DNA of 34,309 nt from positions 1-34,309 of the forward strand of contig JAEEHL010000004.1 of assembly GCA_016280825.1 (NCBI GenBank), given 5' to 3'. This DNA is from Verrucomicrobiota bacterium (GTDB lineage: Bacteria > Verrucomicrobiota > Kiritimatiellia > RFP12 > UBA1067). Position 1 is the first letter of the stretch, and each line of letters opens with the position of its first letter. Made by a program: the position numbers and the translations under genes. Positions 1-9,228 of this stretch are shown here, in pieces. The notes under the pieces were generated by a model. It searched no databases, was not told where the DNA came from, and was given only the letters and a program-made list of their open reading frames with translations.

Positions 1-408
1 CCCCTTCCTGCGAGACGCCTCGGGCAAGAGGTCCATCGAGCCAATCATCGGGGAGCAGTGGGTGTGTATGCAGTTTATGCTGACTCGCGAGGGATCTATC
101 TCGGGGATCCTCTTCTTGAGCTCGGCGCGCACCTCCTCCACCCACTAGTCGCACACGCTCACGTTGTCGATCGACCCGGTGAGGAAGTAGTCTCTGCCGT
201 TCCTGAACGCCACGGCGACGAAACTGAGCGGCGTATGGACGCCGTTTGCGAAGCGCTGGTAGTACTGCCCGTCGAGCGGAACCTTCTTGGTGAAGGGCGG
301 CGTTATGTCCGCCTCGCCCCAGCCAATCTCGATCTGTGCCAGGAGCGCATGCGGCAAAAGCGCGGCGCATGCAAGCGCCGCGGCCAGTCCGCCCAAAGGA
401 CGTCTCAT
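1..408 (-). pseudogene. Neutral/alkaline ceramidase-like secreted protein, interrupted by in-frame TAG at 145-147 and running off the left window edge
   Basis: ATG at 406-408 overlaps the fabZ stop (ATGA). Signal peptide MRRPLGGLAAALACAALLPHALLAQ then IEIGWGEADITPP. After the TAG the same frame continues open to base 1 as WVEEVRAELKKRIPEIDPSRVSISCIHTHCSPMIGSMDLLPEASRRKG (hand-translated). Confidence 0.65.
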
Positions 409-869
409 TTCCTCTCGCCCCCCCTTAGAATCATGCATGTGACGCGGCACTCCGCGGCAAGCGCGCCGTCGACATATCCCTTGAGCTCGTACACGCCGAC
501 GGGCGCGCGCTCGCGTACCACCTTGGCGACTGTCACAAACCTGTCGCCCGGGCACACCGGCCGTCTGAACTTCGCCTCGGAAATCGACGCAAGGGCGAAT
601 CCGACCTTTTCGCCGATGACGTCGCGCGCGATTAGCGACGCCCCTGCGACCTGGCTCATTGCCTCTACAAGCACAACGCCGGGGACAACAGGCCTGTCGG
701 GGAAATGACCTTCGAAAAACGAGTTCTTCCCGAAGTCGAAGGTATATTCGCCCAGTGCGCCCGTCTCGTCGGCTGATATCAGCCTGTCGACGAAAAGAAA
801 CGGGTCCCTATGCGGCAGGAGGTCGACTCCCTTTCTGTTGAAGACGGTCCTGAAGTGGGGATATTCCAT
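405..869 (-). CDS. fabZ: 3-hydroxyacyl-[ACP] dehydratase
   Basis: MEYPHFRTVFNRKGVDLLPHRDPFLFVDR...FFEGHFPDRPVVPGVVLVEAMSQVAG: FabZ hot-dog motif LLPHRDPFLFVDR and GHFP. Start trimmed from the ORF track (1019) to ATG at 869. Confidence 0.93.
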   Translation of the reverse strand: MEYPHFRTVFNRKGVDLLPHRDPFLFVDRLISADETGALGEYTFDFGKNSFFEGHFPDRPVVPGVVLVEAMSQVAGASLIARDVIGEKVGFALASISEAKFRRPVCPGDRFVTVAKVVRERAPVGVYELKGYVDGALAAECRVTCMILRGGERK

Positions 870-882
870 CTTGGAGCTCCTG

Positions 883-2166
883 TCAGACCTTCCTAAGCAC
901 GAGAATTCCGTTGTGCCCGCCGAAGCCGAGCGAGTTCGAAAGCGCCACGCGGATGTCGCGCTTCTTGCCGACGTTCGGCGTATAGTCGAGGTCGAGAGGC
1001 GTCTCGCCCTTCTCGACATCGACGTCGAGATCCGGATTTTCGTAGTTGATCGTGGGCGGCACGAACCCTTCGTGGATGGAAAGCGCGGTAATGGCGGCCT
1101 CGAGCGCGCCCGCCCCGCCGAGAAGGTGGCCGTGCATGGACTTCGTGGAGGATATGCTTATCTTATGCGCGAGCTCCTCGCCGAAGACGGTCTTGAACGC
1201 CTTCGTCTCCATCTGGTCATTCAAATGCGTCGATGTTCCGTGGGCGTTTATGTAGTCAACCTGCGACTTGTCCTCGACCCCAGCGTCCCTGAGGGCGATC
1301 TCAATGGCCCTTATCGCCCCGTCGGCGCTCGGATCCGGCGCGGTGATGTGGAATGCGTCGCACGTCGCCCCGTAGCCGGCAAGCTCGGCGTAGACCCTGG
1401 CGCCGCGCGCCTTGGCGTGTTCCTCCGACTCCAATATGAGCGTCGCCGCGCCCTCTCCCATGACGAAGCCGTCGCGGTCGGCGTTGAATGGGCGCGACGC
1501 CTTCTCGGGCGTGTCGTTGAAATGCGTCGATAGCGCCTTCATCTTCATGAACCCCGCGACGGTGAACTCCAGAACTGCAGCCTCGGTTCCGCCTGCCACG
1601 ACAACGTCGGCGCGACCGGACCTTATCATGTCGAGCGCAAAGCCGATTGCATCCGTAGAGGAGGCGCACGCCGTGACCACGACCTGCGACGGTCCCTTGG
1701 CGCCGAGGGCAATCGAGACGTTGCCTGCCGCCTCGTTCGGGATGAGCTCGGGCACTGCGAGCGGCGAGACCCTGTCGGGACCGCGGTCGAAGAGCGTGCG
1801 GAACGACTCGCCGATAATGTCAATGCCGCCTATGCCGTTCCCGATGAGCACGCCGACGCGAGTCATGTCGGGGCGGTTCGCCTCCGAAAAGCCAGCGTCC
1901 TGCCACGCCTCGCACGCCGTCGCGACCGCATACTGCGCGAACGGGGCCATGTGCCGAGCAGCCCTGCGGTCGAGATAGCCTTTCGACGTGGCCCACTCGT
2001 CGAACCCCTTGGCTTCGCCGGCGATCCTGCAAAAGCACCTGGAGGCGTCGAACTTCGTTATCTTGCCTATGCCCGGCGTTCCCGCCTTGATCGAAGACCA
2101 GACGGCGTCCTTGCCGTTTCCGTTCGCGCAGAACATTCCGATGCCGGTTATCATCACTTTCTTCAT
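883..2166 (-). CDS. fabF: Beta-ketoacyl-[ACP] synthase II
   Basis: 427 aa; VTACASSTDAIG active-site Cys, NAHGTSTHLND and SNSLGFGGHN motifs (Cys-His-His KAS II). Confidence 0.95.
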   Translation of the reverse strand: MKKVMITGIGMFCANGNGKDAVWSSIKAGTPGIGKITKFDASRCFCRIAGEAKGFDEWATSKGYLDRRAARHMAPFAQYAVATACEAWQDAGFSEANRPDMTRVGVLIGNGIGGIDIIGESFRTLFDRGPDRVSPLAVPELIPNEAAGNVSIALGAKGPSQVVVTACASSTDAIGFALDMIRSGRADVVVAGGTEAAVLEFTVAGFMKMKALSTHFNDTPEKASRPFNADRDGFVMGEGAATLILESEEHAKARGARVYAELAGYGATCDAFHITAPDPSADGAIRAIEIALRDAGVEDKSQVDYINAHGTSTHLNDQMETKAFKTVFGEELAHKISISSTKSMHGHLLGGAGALEAAITALSIHEGFVPPTINYENPDLDVDVEKGETPLDLDYTPNVGKKRDIRVALSNSLGFGGHNGILVLRKV

Positions 2167-2191
2167 TGTCGTGTTTCCTCTCCCTTGAAAT

Positions 2192-3199
2192 TCAGAGTGT
2201 CGGCCAGTCGCAGCGGACGCCGCCGTACGTAAGCCCCGCCCCGAAGCCGATCATGAGTATCTTCATCCCGTCCCTGAGCTCGCCCTTCCGCACGGCCTCG
2301 TCGAGCGAAATCGGGATCGACGCCGCAGACGTGTTCGCAGTCGTGTCGAGGTTCAGGAAGAACTTCTCGAGCGGCAGCTTCATCCGCCGCGCAACGGCCT
2401 CGATTATCCTGCCGTTTGCCTGGTGCGCAAACACCCTGTCGATGTCCGCAACCGCCTCGCCGCCCATATCGCAGAGCTCCTGCGCCGTCCTGGCGAGCAC
2501 CCTCACCGCAAAGGCGAAGACGTCGTGGCCCTGGAGGGTCATTACGGGCAGCCGGGGGTCGGGCCGGGCGGGAATGCCTGTCTTCGGGTCAAGCACGAGA
2601 GCGTCCTTCGTGCCGCCGCTACGCTCAATGAAATGGCTGCCCCTGCCGTCGGCACCGAGAACCACTCGCGCTGTCGGCGTGGCCTCGCCGTCCGCGCCCA
2701 CCACTACCGCCCCGGCACCGTCGCCGAAGAGTATGCAGCATGCGCGGTCGGTCCAGTCGAGTATCCTCGAAAGGCACTCCGCGCCGATTACGAGGGCCTT
2801 CTTCCCGGGATGCGTCGCCACGTAGCCGCGCGCCATGTCGAGCGCATAGACGAAGCCCGCGCACGCGGCCTGGAGGTCGAACGCCCCGGCGCCCTCGCAG
2901 CCGAGCATCCCCTGCACGATGCAGGCGGTCGAGGGGAAGGTGCAGAAATCGGGCGTGGACGTAGCCACGACGACAAGCCCTATCTCCCCGGGCTGAACGC
3001 CCGATGCCGCCATCGCCTCCTTCGCGGCCTTCGCCGCCATCGTGGACGTCGTCTCCCCGTCTTCCGCCACGTGGCGCGAATGGATGCCCGTGTGGGAGAA
3101 TATCCACTCGTCGCTCGTGTCAAGCGCAGACGCGAGATTGTCGTTCGTTATCACCTTCGACGGCAGGTAGCTGCCTGTTCCAAGTATCTTTATCGCCAT
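2192..3199 (-). CDS. fabH: Beta-ketoacyl-[ACP] synthase III
   Basis: 335 aa; GTGSYLPSKVITN, TDEWI-like SDEWIFSHTGI, DLQAACAGFVYAL, FAHQANGRIIEA, NTSAASIP motifs. Confidence 0.95.
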   Translation of the reverse strand: MAIKILGTGSYLPSKVITNDNLASALDTSDEWIFSHTGIHSRHVAEDGETTSTMAAKAAKEAMAASGVQPGEIGLVVVATSTPDFCTFPSTACIVQGMLGCEGAGAFDLQAACAGFVYALDMARGYVATHPGKKALVIGAECLSRILDWTDRACCILFGDGAGAVVVGADGEATPTARVVLGADGRGSHFIERSGGTKDALVLDPKTGIPARPDPRLPVMTLQGHDVFAFAVRVLARTAQELCDMGGEAVADIDRVFAHQANGRIIEAVARRMKLPLEKFFLNLDTTANTSAASIPISLDEAVRKGELRDGMKILMIGFGAGLTYGGVRCDWPTL

Positions 3200-3224
3200 T
3201 TCCTTTTATCCTCACAAGACATCT

Positions 3225-4997
3225 TCATGAAACTCCCACCAGCGCGGCAAGGCGCTTCTTGAGCGCCTCGAGCGTCTCGGCGGCGGCTGACGAATCCGGC
3301 AGCGCCTCGGCAAAGGAGGCGTAGCCCGCGAGATCCTCCCTCGAAAGCGCCGCGAGCACCTTCGACATCGCCGGTATGTAGCTTGGGCTCATCGAAAGCG
3401 CGTCTGCGCCGAACGCAGCCCAGAGAACCCCCGTCACCGGGTCGGCCGCGCTCTCGCCGCAGACCTCCACGGGAATCCCCCGCCTCTTTGCCGCGGCGAT
3501 CGTCATGCGCACGAGCTTGAGGACTGCGGGGTGCGTGGGCTGGTAGAGCCTTGCCACCGTCTCGTTGGCCCTGTCCGCAGCGAGCGTGTACTGCACAAGG
3601 TCGTTCGTGCCTATCGAAAGGAAGTCCACCTTGCGCGCAATCGCGTCCGCGACGAGGGCGGCGGCCGGAACCTCGATCATCGCCCCCACGCGCACGGAGG
3701 CCGCATAGTCCGCGCCGGAGGAGACAAGCTCGCCTTTCACCTCGTCGACGAGCGCATTCGCCGCGTCCACCTCCTCGACACAGCTGATCATCGGGTACAT
3801 GAGCCTCACATGCCCGCCTTCGGAGGCGCGCAGGATCGCCCTCACCTGCCTGCGGAACACGTCCGGGCGTGAAAGGAGGTACCTTATCGACCTGTTGCCG
3901 AGAAACGGGTTCTCCTCGTGCGCTCCCACCCCGGCCACTGCCTTGTCCCCGCCGATATCGAGCACCCTTATGACGACCGGGGCGTCCGGCGAGAGCTCCC
4001 TAGCGAGCTGGGCGGCCTCATGGTAGGCCTTGTACTGCTCCTCTTCGCCCGGCTCCTCGCCACGCTCGATCCAGAGGTATTCACTGCGGTAGAGGCCTAT
4101 GCCGCGCGCGCCGGACTTCCTCGCGCCGTCGAACGGCATCCCCGGGTGCAGGTTGACGTAGAGACCTACGCTGCCTCCGTTCCTGAGCGACCCAGCGGAA
4201 GCCTGCGGGACGGCGGCAGCCTCCCGCTCCTTTTCGGCCTTGGAGGAGAAGGCCTTCTCGGCGGATTCGTCGGGGTTGAGGATGACAGAGCCCTCCGCAC
4301 CGTCGATGAGAATGCGCTCGCCCGCGCTGACGCGGGAGGAGATGTCGCCCAGGCCGGCAATGCACGGTATGCCGAGGGCTCGCGCAAGAAGAGCCACGTG
4401 GCTTGTGAGAGAACCCCTGTCTGTGACGATGCCAAGCACCTTGGCATGCGGAAGGCGCATCGTTTCGGAGGGGGTAAGGTCGTCCGCGACGACTATCGCA
4501 GGGCCAGGCATCTCCACCGGAACGTCGGAACCCGTGCCGGAAAGCCTGTCTAGAAGCCGTCTTTCCACGTCGTCCAGGTCAAGCACGCGCTCGCGGAAGT
4601 ACTGGTCGCTCATCTTCTCGAACTTCGAGCGCAGCGCCTCCGCCGCGCGGTGGACCGCGCCTTCCGCGTTCAACCCCCCATTCGAGACGAGCGACCTTAT
4701 CTCGCCTATGAGAAGCGGATCGTCGAGCATCATGCGGTGGCACTCGAAAAGGCGCGTGTCGCGGAGGTTCAGCCGCTCGCCGAGCGACGTTGCAAGCGCG
4801 TCAAGGTCGCGCATGCACTCCTCGCGGGCATTTTCAAGGCGCTTGAGCTCGTGCTCGACGAGCTCGGGCGGAATCTCGTGCCCGCCCTCGCCGGAGTCGG
4901 GCGGGCGGCGCGGGAAAATGTAGACGCCTCCCGCGGCGCATCCTGGCGACACGGGCAGCCCCTTCAGGGTTTCTGCGTCTCGGCCCCTACTGCTCAT
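3225..4997 (-). CDS. ptsI: Phosphoenolpyruvate-protein phosphotransferase (PTS enzyme I)
   Basis: LKGLPVSPGCAAG N-terminus, GSLTSHVALLARALGIPCI phospho-His motif, GGDKAVAG, FLSIGTNDLVQYTLAADR. Start likely MSSRGRD at 4997, overlapping ptsH end. Confidence 0.93.
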   Translation of the reverse strand: MSSRGRDAETLKGLPVSPGCAAGGVYIFPRRPPDSGEGGHEIPPELVEHELKRLENAREECMRDLDALATSLGERLNLRDTRLFECHRMMLDDPLLIGEIRSLVSNGGLNAEGAVHRAAEALRSKFEKMSDQYFRERVLDLDDVERRLLDRLSGTGSDVPVEMPGPAIVVADDLTPSETMRLPHAKVLGIVTDRGSLTSHVALLARALGIPCIAGLGDISSRVSAGERILIDGAEGSVILNPDESAEKAFSSKAEKEREAAAVPQASAGSLRNGGSVGLYVNLHPGMPFDGARKSGARGIGLYRSEYLWIERGEEPGEEEQYKAYHEAAQLARELSPDAPVVIRVLDIGGDKAVAGVGAHEENPFLGNRSIRYLLSRPDVFRRQVRAILRASEGGHVRLMYPMISCVEEVDAANALVDEVKGELVSSGADYAASVRVGAMIEVPAAALVADAIARKVDFLSIGTNDLVQYTLAADRANETVARLYQPTHPAVLKLVRMTIAAAKRRGIPVEVCGESAADPVTGVLWAAFGADALSMSPSYIPAMSKVLAALSREDLAGYASFAEALPDSSAAAETLEALKKRLAALVGVS

Positions 4998-5268
4998 CAG
5001 ATATGTCGAACTTGCGCCCGACAAGCCCCGACAGGTCGTCGAGAACCTCCTTCGCCTGCGGCCCCGACGCGGTAACCTTGAGGACGGTGCCGCACACCGC
5101 CTCGAGCGTCATCAGGGCCATGATGGACTTGCCCGACACGACGTTGCCGTCCTTCTCGACGGTGACGTCAGCGTCATAGCGGCTTGCAACCTTGGCGAAA
5201 AGCCCTGCAGGCCGCACATGCATGCCATAGCGGTTGAGGAGCTTCATCTCCCTTGTGAGAACTTCCAT
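4987..5268 (-). CDS. ptsH: HPr phosphocarrier protein
   Basis: RYGMHVRPAGLFA (His15 site) and GKSIMALMTLEA (Ser46 site). Stop is TAG. Confidence 0.93.
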   Translation of the reverse strand: MEVLTREMKLLNRYGMHVRPAGLFAKVASRYDADVTVEKDGNVVSGKSIMALMTLEAVCGTVLKVTASGPQAKEVLDDLSGLVGRKFDISDEQ

Positions 5269-5274
5269 CTTGGG

Positions 5275-6285
5275 TTATCTCCTTGGTTTTGAGTTTTCTG
5301 GTCTGTCGGAGCCGGTCGCCCGGCAGGCACGGCTTTTAAGCCTAGCGGAAAGCTCGCCCACTACGTCCACTCCGGAAAGAAGTAGCTTCTGCTGCTGCGC
5401 GGCGGTCTCGACGAGGTTCACGAGGTCGCGCCCTTCGCTCACTGGTATTATCACCTGCGGCACGTCCACGCCGAGTATCGTCTTGAATCGACGCTTCTGG
5501 CCGACGCGGTCGACTTCGCCCGCGATGTCCTTGAGGCGCTTGAACGTGACGACCATCTGCAGGCGCTTCTCGCCGCGCACGGCGCCCACGCCGAATATCT
5601 TGCCCACGTCGATTATGCCTATGCCCCTTATCTCCATGTAGCCGGCGGTCGACGCGGAGGCGCTCGCGTAGAGGAGGTTGTTCGCGACATCCTTGCGTAT
5701 GCAGGTGAAGTCGTCGGCGACGAGCGCGTGGCCTCGCTTTATGAGGCCCAGCGCCGTCTCGCTCTTGCCGAGACCGGGGTCGCCCTCGACCATGACGCCG
5801 AGGCCGCACACCTCGATCGTCGTCCCGTAGAGCGACGTCTTCGGCGCGGCAAGCGCCTCGAGGACGAACGCGCTGTGGTGGGAAAACACCCTCGTCTTCA
5901 GCGGCGACGAGAACGCGACGCGCCCGTACTCCGACACAAGCGAGAGTATCTTGGGCGAGGGCTCCGTGCCGCCGGTGAAGATGAGCGAGTTGGCCCCGCG
6001 CTCGAAAAGCGCCCTGAGGCGCTCAAGCGCGGTTTTCTCGCCGAGCGACTTCAGGTACGACATCTCGGCCTTGCCGATGAGCTGGAGGCGCCTGTAGGCG
6101 AAATGCTCGTAGAAGCCCGTGAGCGCGAGCCCCGGCCTGTTGACCATCGGCTCGACGATGCGGCGGTCCATCCCCGCCCCGCCGACGAGCGTGGTGAGCT
6201 TCAGCCGCTCCCTGCCGGCTTCGTAGAAGTCGGCAATGGTGAAGTTAGCGCCGGAATTGTCTTTCGCCGTAGGCACCCGTTCCAT
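5275..6285 (-). CDS. hprK: HPr kinase/phosphorylase
   Basis: Walker A VEGDPGLGKSETALGLIKRGHALVADD; EIRGIGIIDV signature; FSSPLKTRVFSHHSAFVLEALAAPKTSLYGTTIEVCGLGVMVEG. Confidence 0.94.
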   Translation of the reverse strand: MERVPTAKDNSGANFTIADFYEAGRERLKLTTLVGGAGMDRRIVEPMVNRPGLALTGFYEHFAYRRLQLIGKAEMSYLKSLGEKTALERLRALFERGANSLIFTGGTEPSPKILSLVSEYGRVAFSSPLKTRVFSHHSAFVLEALAAPKTSLYGTTIEVCGLGVMVEGDPGLGKSETALGLIKRGHALVADDFTCIRKDVANNLLYASASASTAGYMEIRGIGIIDVGKIFGVGAVRGEKRLQMVVTFKRLKDIAGEVDRVGQKRRFKTILGVDVPQVIIPVSEGRDLVNLVETAAQQQKLLLSGVDVVGELSARLKSRACRATGSDRPENSKPRR

Positions 6286-6294
6286 GTCCGCTTC

Positions 6295-6630
6295 TCAGTT
6301 CTTGACGGAAGCCGCCCTCTCGCGGCGCACCACGCCCTTGCGCGCCTTCACGCGCATCTTCAGAAGCTGCCTCTCGGCCCTCGCCGCAGCCGCGTCGATG
6401 ACGCTCTTGCCGCTCGGAGAGAACTCCTTCGCGCCGACGGCCGTCTCGCCGAGGCGGTTCGCCACGACTTCGGCCATGTACATGTGCTTCTTGGCGTCGA
6501 CGTCTATGACAACCGAGACCTTCGTCACCTTGGGAAACTTCTCCTTGAGTATGCCCATGCGCTTCTCGGCATACTCCTTCAGCGCCTCTATCCTGACGTC
6601 GCTGTGCCTCATCGTTACCTCTATGCTCAT
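6295..6630 (-). CDS. hpf: Ribosome hibernation promoting factor, short form
   Basis: MSIEVTMRHSDVRIEALKEYAEKRMGILKEKFPKVTKVSVVIDV... matches HPF/YfiA family; 111 aa. Confidence 0.88.
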   Translation of the reverse strand: MSIEVTMRHSDVRIEALKEYAEKRMGILKEKFPKVTKVSVVIDVDAKKHMYMAEVVANRLGETAVGAKEFSPSGKSVIDAAAARAERQLLKMRVKARKGVVRRERAASVKN

Positions 6631-6698
6631 TCCCTTTCTCCTTTCCTTGTCTCTTTTCGTCTTTTCGTTTCGCCTGCCTCCATCTCCGGGGGCGTGGG

Positions 6699-7478
6699 CT
6701 ACATCCTAAAATTCTCCCCGAGATACTTCTCCCTCACTTCCGGGTCGGCAACGAGATCTTCGCTCGTACCCTCCTTCAGAAGCATCCCGTCGTAGACGAG
6801 ATACGCCCTGTGGACCGTGGAGAGAGTCTCCCGCACGTTGTGGTCCGTTATGATTATGCCGAGGCCCGAGGAGGCGAGGTTGCGCACGATGTCCTGTATC
6901 TCGCAGACGGAGAGCGGGTCCACCCCGGCGAACGGCTCGTCGAGCATCAGTATCGATGGGTTCCTCGCAAGCGCCCTTGCGATCTCGAGCTTGCGGCGCT
7001 CGCCGCCGGAGAGGGTGTATGCGGGCTGGGCTGCGACCTTCAGGAGGTCGAACGGCGCAAGAAGCTCATCCGCCCGGGCCTTGCGCTCGCGGCGCGACAG
7101 GGGCAGCGTCTCGAGGACGGCCATCACGTTGTCCCTCACGGAAAGCTTGCGGAAGACGCTCGGCTCCTGCGCGAGATACCCAAGCCCGAGCCGCGCGCGC
7201 CTGTAGACCGGCATGCGCGTCATGTCGACCCCCTTGAAGACGACGCTCCCGCCGTCGGCGCGAACGAGCCCCACTATCATGTAGAACGTCGTCGTCTTCC
7301 CGGCGCCGTTCGGCCCCAGCACTCCCACGATCTCGCCGCACGAGCAGGAGACGTCCATGCCCTTTACGACGGTGCGATCGCCATACGCCTTCACGAGCCC
7401 GCGGGCGCAGAGGTCGGGCGTCTTCAGGCGCTCCGCCGCCATTTCGGCCATTGCCCTTGAAACCGGATCGTCGTTCAC
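6699..7478 (-). CDS. lptB: LPS export ABC transporter ATP-binding protein
   Basis: GPNGAGKTTTFYMIVGLV, YLAQEPSVFRKLSVRDN, LSGGERRKLEIARALA, ITDHNVRETL. Likely GTG start at 7478 overlapping the upstream TGA (GTGA). Confidence 0.92.
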   Translation of the reverse strand: MNDDPVSRAMAEMAAERLKTPDLCARGLVKAYGDRTVVKGMDVSCSCGEIVGVLGPNGAGKTTTFYMIVGLVRADGGSVVFKGVDMTRMPVYRRARLGLGYLAQEPSVFRKLSVRDNVMAVLETLPLSRRERKARADELLAPFDLLKVAAQPAYTLSGGERRKLEIARALARNPSILMLDEPFAGVDPLSVCEIQDIVRNLASSGLGIIITDHNVRETLSTVHRAYLVYDGMLLKEGTSEDLVADPEVREKYLGENFRM

Positions 7479-8413
7479 AGCGCCCCCCCCCCTAGGACCT
7501 TGGAGTCTATCCGCGACGCATCCGCAATTATCGTGGCGCCGTCTATCACCACCTGCTCCGTCTTCGGCCAGAAGACTATCTTGCGCCCCTCGAGCCGCCA
7601 CTTGTTTTCGCCGTTCTCCTCGATGAACGCGGGTGCGCCCTCCTCAGAATGCATTTCAAGCCTCTCGGCGGAGCGCAGGTAGACCGCCCTTGGGCAGCCC
7701 CCCTCGCGGGAGGAGTCGGAGAACCTGACGTTGCCGAGCGCAACTACGCGCTTCAGGTCGTTCGTGCCCTCGAGAAACGCAAACGCCCTCTCGCAGTCGA
7801 GCCTGCGTCCTCCCTCGGAAAGGCGCACCGCCCCCTCGAACATGACTACTCCCTCCGCCCTGTCGTATGCCGCGCGGGAGCCGGAAAGCGCTACCTCCGA
7901 GACCTCGGCTCCGCCGAGTTTCACGTCGCTCACCCTGACGAGCGCATTCGACGCAATGCTCGCGAAAAAGCCGTCGAGCGAGATGTACACGCCGTCGCCT
8001 TCAAGGTGCGCCCCTCCGTGGTCAGCTTCCGCTCGCCCCTCCACCCAGCCGGTCTTCTCGACCCTGTTGACTATGCAGCTCCTTGCGCGCACGACCGACT
8101 GCGTGGCACCAGTCTCCGCAAATTGGCATATCGTGACGCCCTCGCCCCAGATGTAGTCGCTCCCGAAGATTACGCGCGCCTTCTCCGCCGAGAGAACGGT
8201 CTTGACCGAGCCTGCCGGATACGTCTCCACGGGGATGGAGATGTCAAGCGCGGGATCCACCGCCTCCGCCGCGTATTTCGCGTAGAGCGAACGCATGCGA
8301 GAGGAAAGCTCCGCCGTCCTCGCGCACTTGACCTTCCATGCGTCGAGGTCGAATGCCCGCGCGGACAGCGCGGCAAGGGCCGCCACTATGGAAACGGCAA
8401 CCCTCATCGACAT
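7475..8413 (-). CDS. LptA/OstA-like (possibly LptC-LptA) LPS transport periplasmic protein
   Basis: N-terminal signal peptide; repeated beta-jellyroll-like segments (VVMFEGAVRLSEGGRRLDCERAFAFLEGTNDLKRVVALGNVRFSD); located directly upstream of lptB. Confidence 0.75.
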   Translation of the reverse strand: MSMRVAVSIVAALAALSARAFDLDAWKVKCARTAELSSRMRSLYAKYAAEAVDPALDISIPVETYPAGSVKTVLSAEKARVIFGSDYIWGEGVTICQFAETGATQSVVRARSCIVNRVEKTGWVEGRAEADHGGAHLEGDGVYISLDGFFASIASNALVRVSDVKLGGAEVSEVALSGSRAAYDRAEGVVMFEGAVRLSEGGRRLDCERAFAFLEGTNDLKRVVALGNVRFSDSSREGGCPRAVYLRSAERLEMHSEEGAPAFIEENGENKWRLEGRKIVFWPKTEQVVIDGATIIADASRIDSKVLGGGAL

Positions 8414-9228
8414 CCCTTCACCACGGCGTTGATATCGACGAGCTTGCGCCAGAGGCGCTCCACTTCCGAAAGCCTTATCGCGTTCGCCGCGTCGGACTTC
8501 GCCTCCGGCGGGTTGAGGTGCGTCTCCATGAAGACGCCGTCGACCCCTGCCGCGACCGCTGCGCGCGCGATGAGGGGCGCGTACGCGCCGTCGCCGCCCG
8601 ACCCCGTGCCAAGGCCGCCCGGACGCTGCACGGCGTGCGTCGCGTCCATGATGACGGGGTATCCCGCATCGCGCATTATCGCAAGCGAGCGCATGTCGAC
8701 CACGAGGTTGCGGTAGCCAAAGCTCGACCCGCGCTCGCAGAGGCAGATGCGCCTGTTGCCGGTCGACTCGATCTTGCGCACCACGTTTACCATGTCCTCG
8801 GGGGCCATGAACTGGCCCTTCTTCACGTTCACGACTGCGCCCGTCCTGCCTGCGGCGACGAGAAGATCGGTCTGGCGGGCGAGAAAGGCCGGTATCTGGA
8901 TTACGTCGCAGACTTCAGCGACAGGGGCGCACTGCCATGGCTCGTGCACGTCGGTGAGAACCGGCACGTCGAACTTCGAGCGCACTTCCGCAAGTATCTC
9001 AAGCCCCTTGTCAATGCCAGGGCCGCGGAACGAGTCGACGCTTGTGCGGTTGGCCTTGTCGAAGCTCGCCTTGAAGACAAAGGGCGCCTTGAGCCGCCGC
9101 GCTATCGAAGAGAGCCTGCGGGCAAGGTCAAGCGCCATTCCCCGCGACTCTATGACGCAGGGACCGGCCACGAACACGAGTTCGCGGCAGCCGAACGCAA
9201 CGCCCCTGTCTACCGGCACCTTCCTCAT
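8404..9228 (-). CDS. kdsA: 3-deoxy-8-phosphooctulonate (KDO-8-P) synthase
   Basis: FVAGPCVIES, FKASFDKANRTSVDSFRGPGIDKGL, DVHEPWQCAPVAEVCDVIQIPAFLARQTDLL, MDATHAVQRPGG. Confidence 0.96.
   Translation of the reverse strand: MRKVPVDRGVAFGCRELVFVAGPCVIESRGMALDLARRLSSIARRLKAPFVFKASFDKANRTSVDSFRGPGIDKGLEILAEVRSKFDVPVLTDVHEPWQCAPVAEVCDVIQIPAFLARQTDLLVAAGRTGAVVNVKKGQFMAPEDMVNVVRKIESTGNRRICLCERGSSFGYRNLVVDMRSLAIMRDAGYPVIMDATHAVQRPGGLGTGSGGDGAYAPLIARAAVAAGVDGVFMETHLNPPEAKSDAANAIRLSEVERLWRKLVDINAVVKGCR

Noticed and set aside
145-147. Pyrrolysine or global amber recoding at the ceramidase-like TAG
   Set aside because: Several intact genes in the window terminate at TAG and no pyl genes are seen; nonsense mutation or sequence error is simpler.
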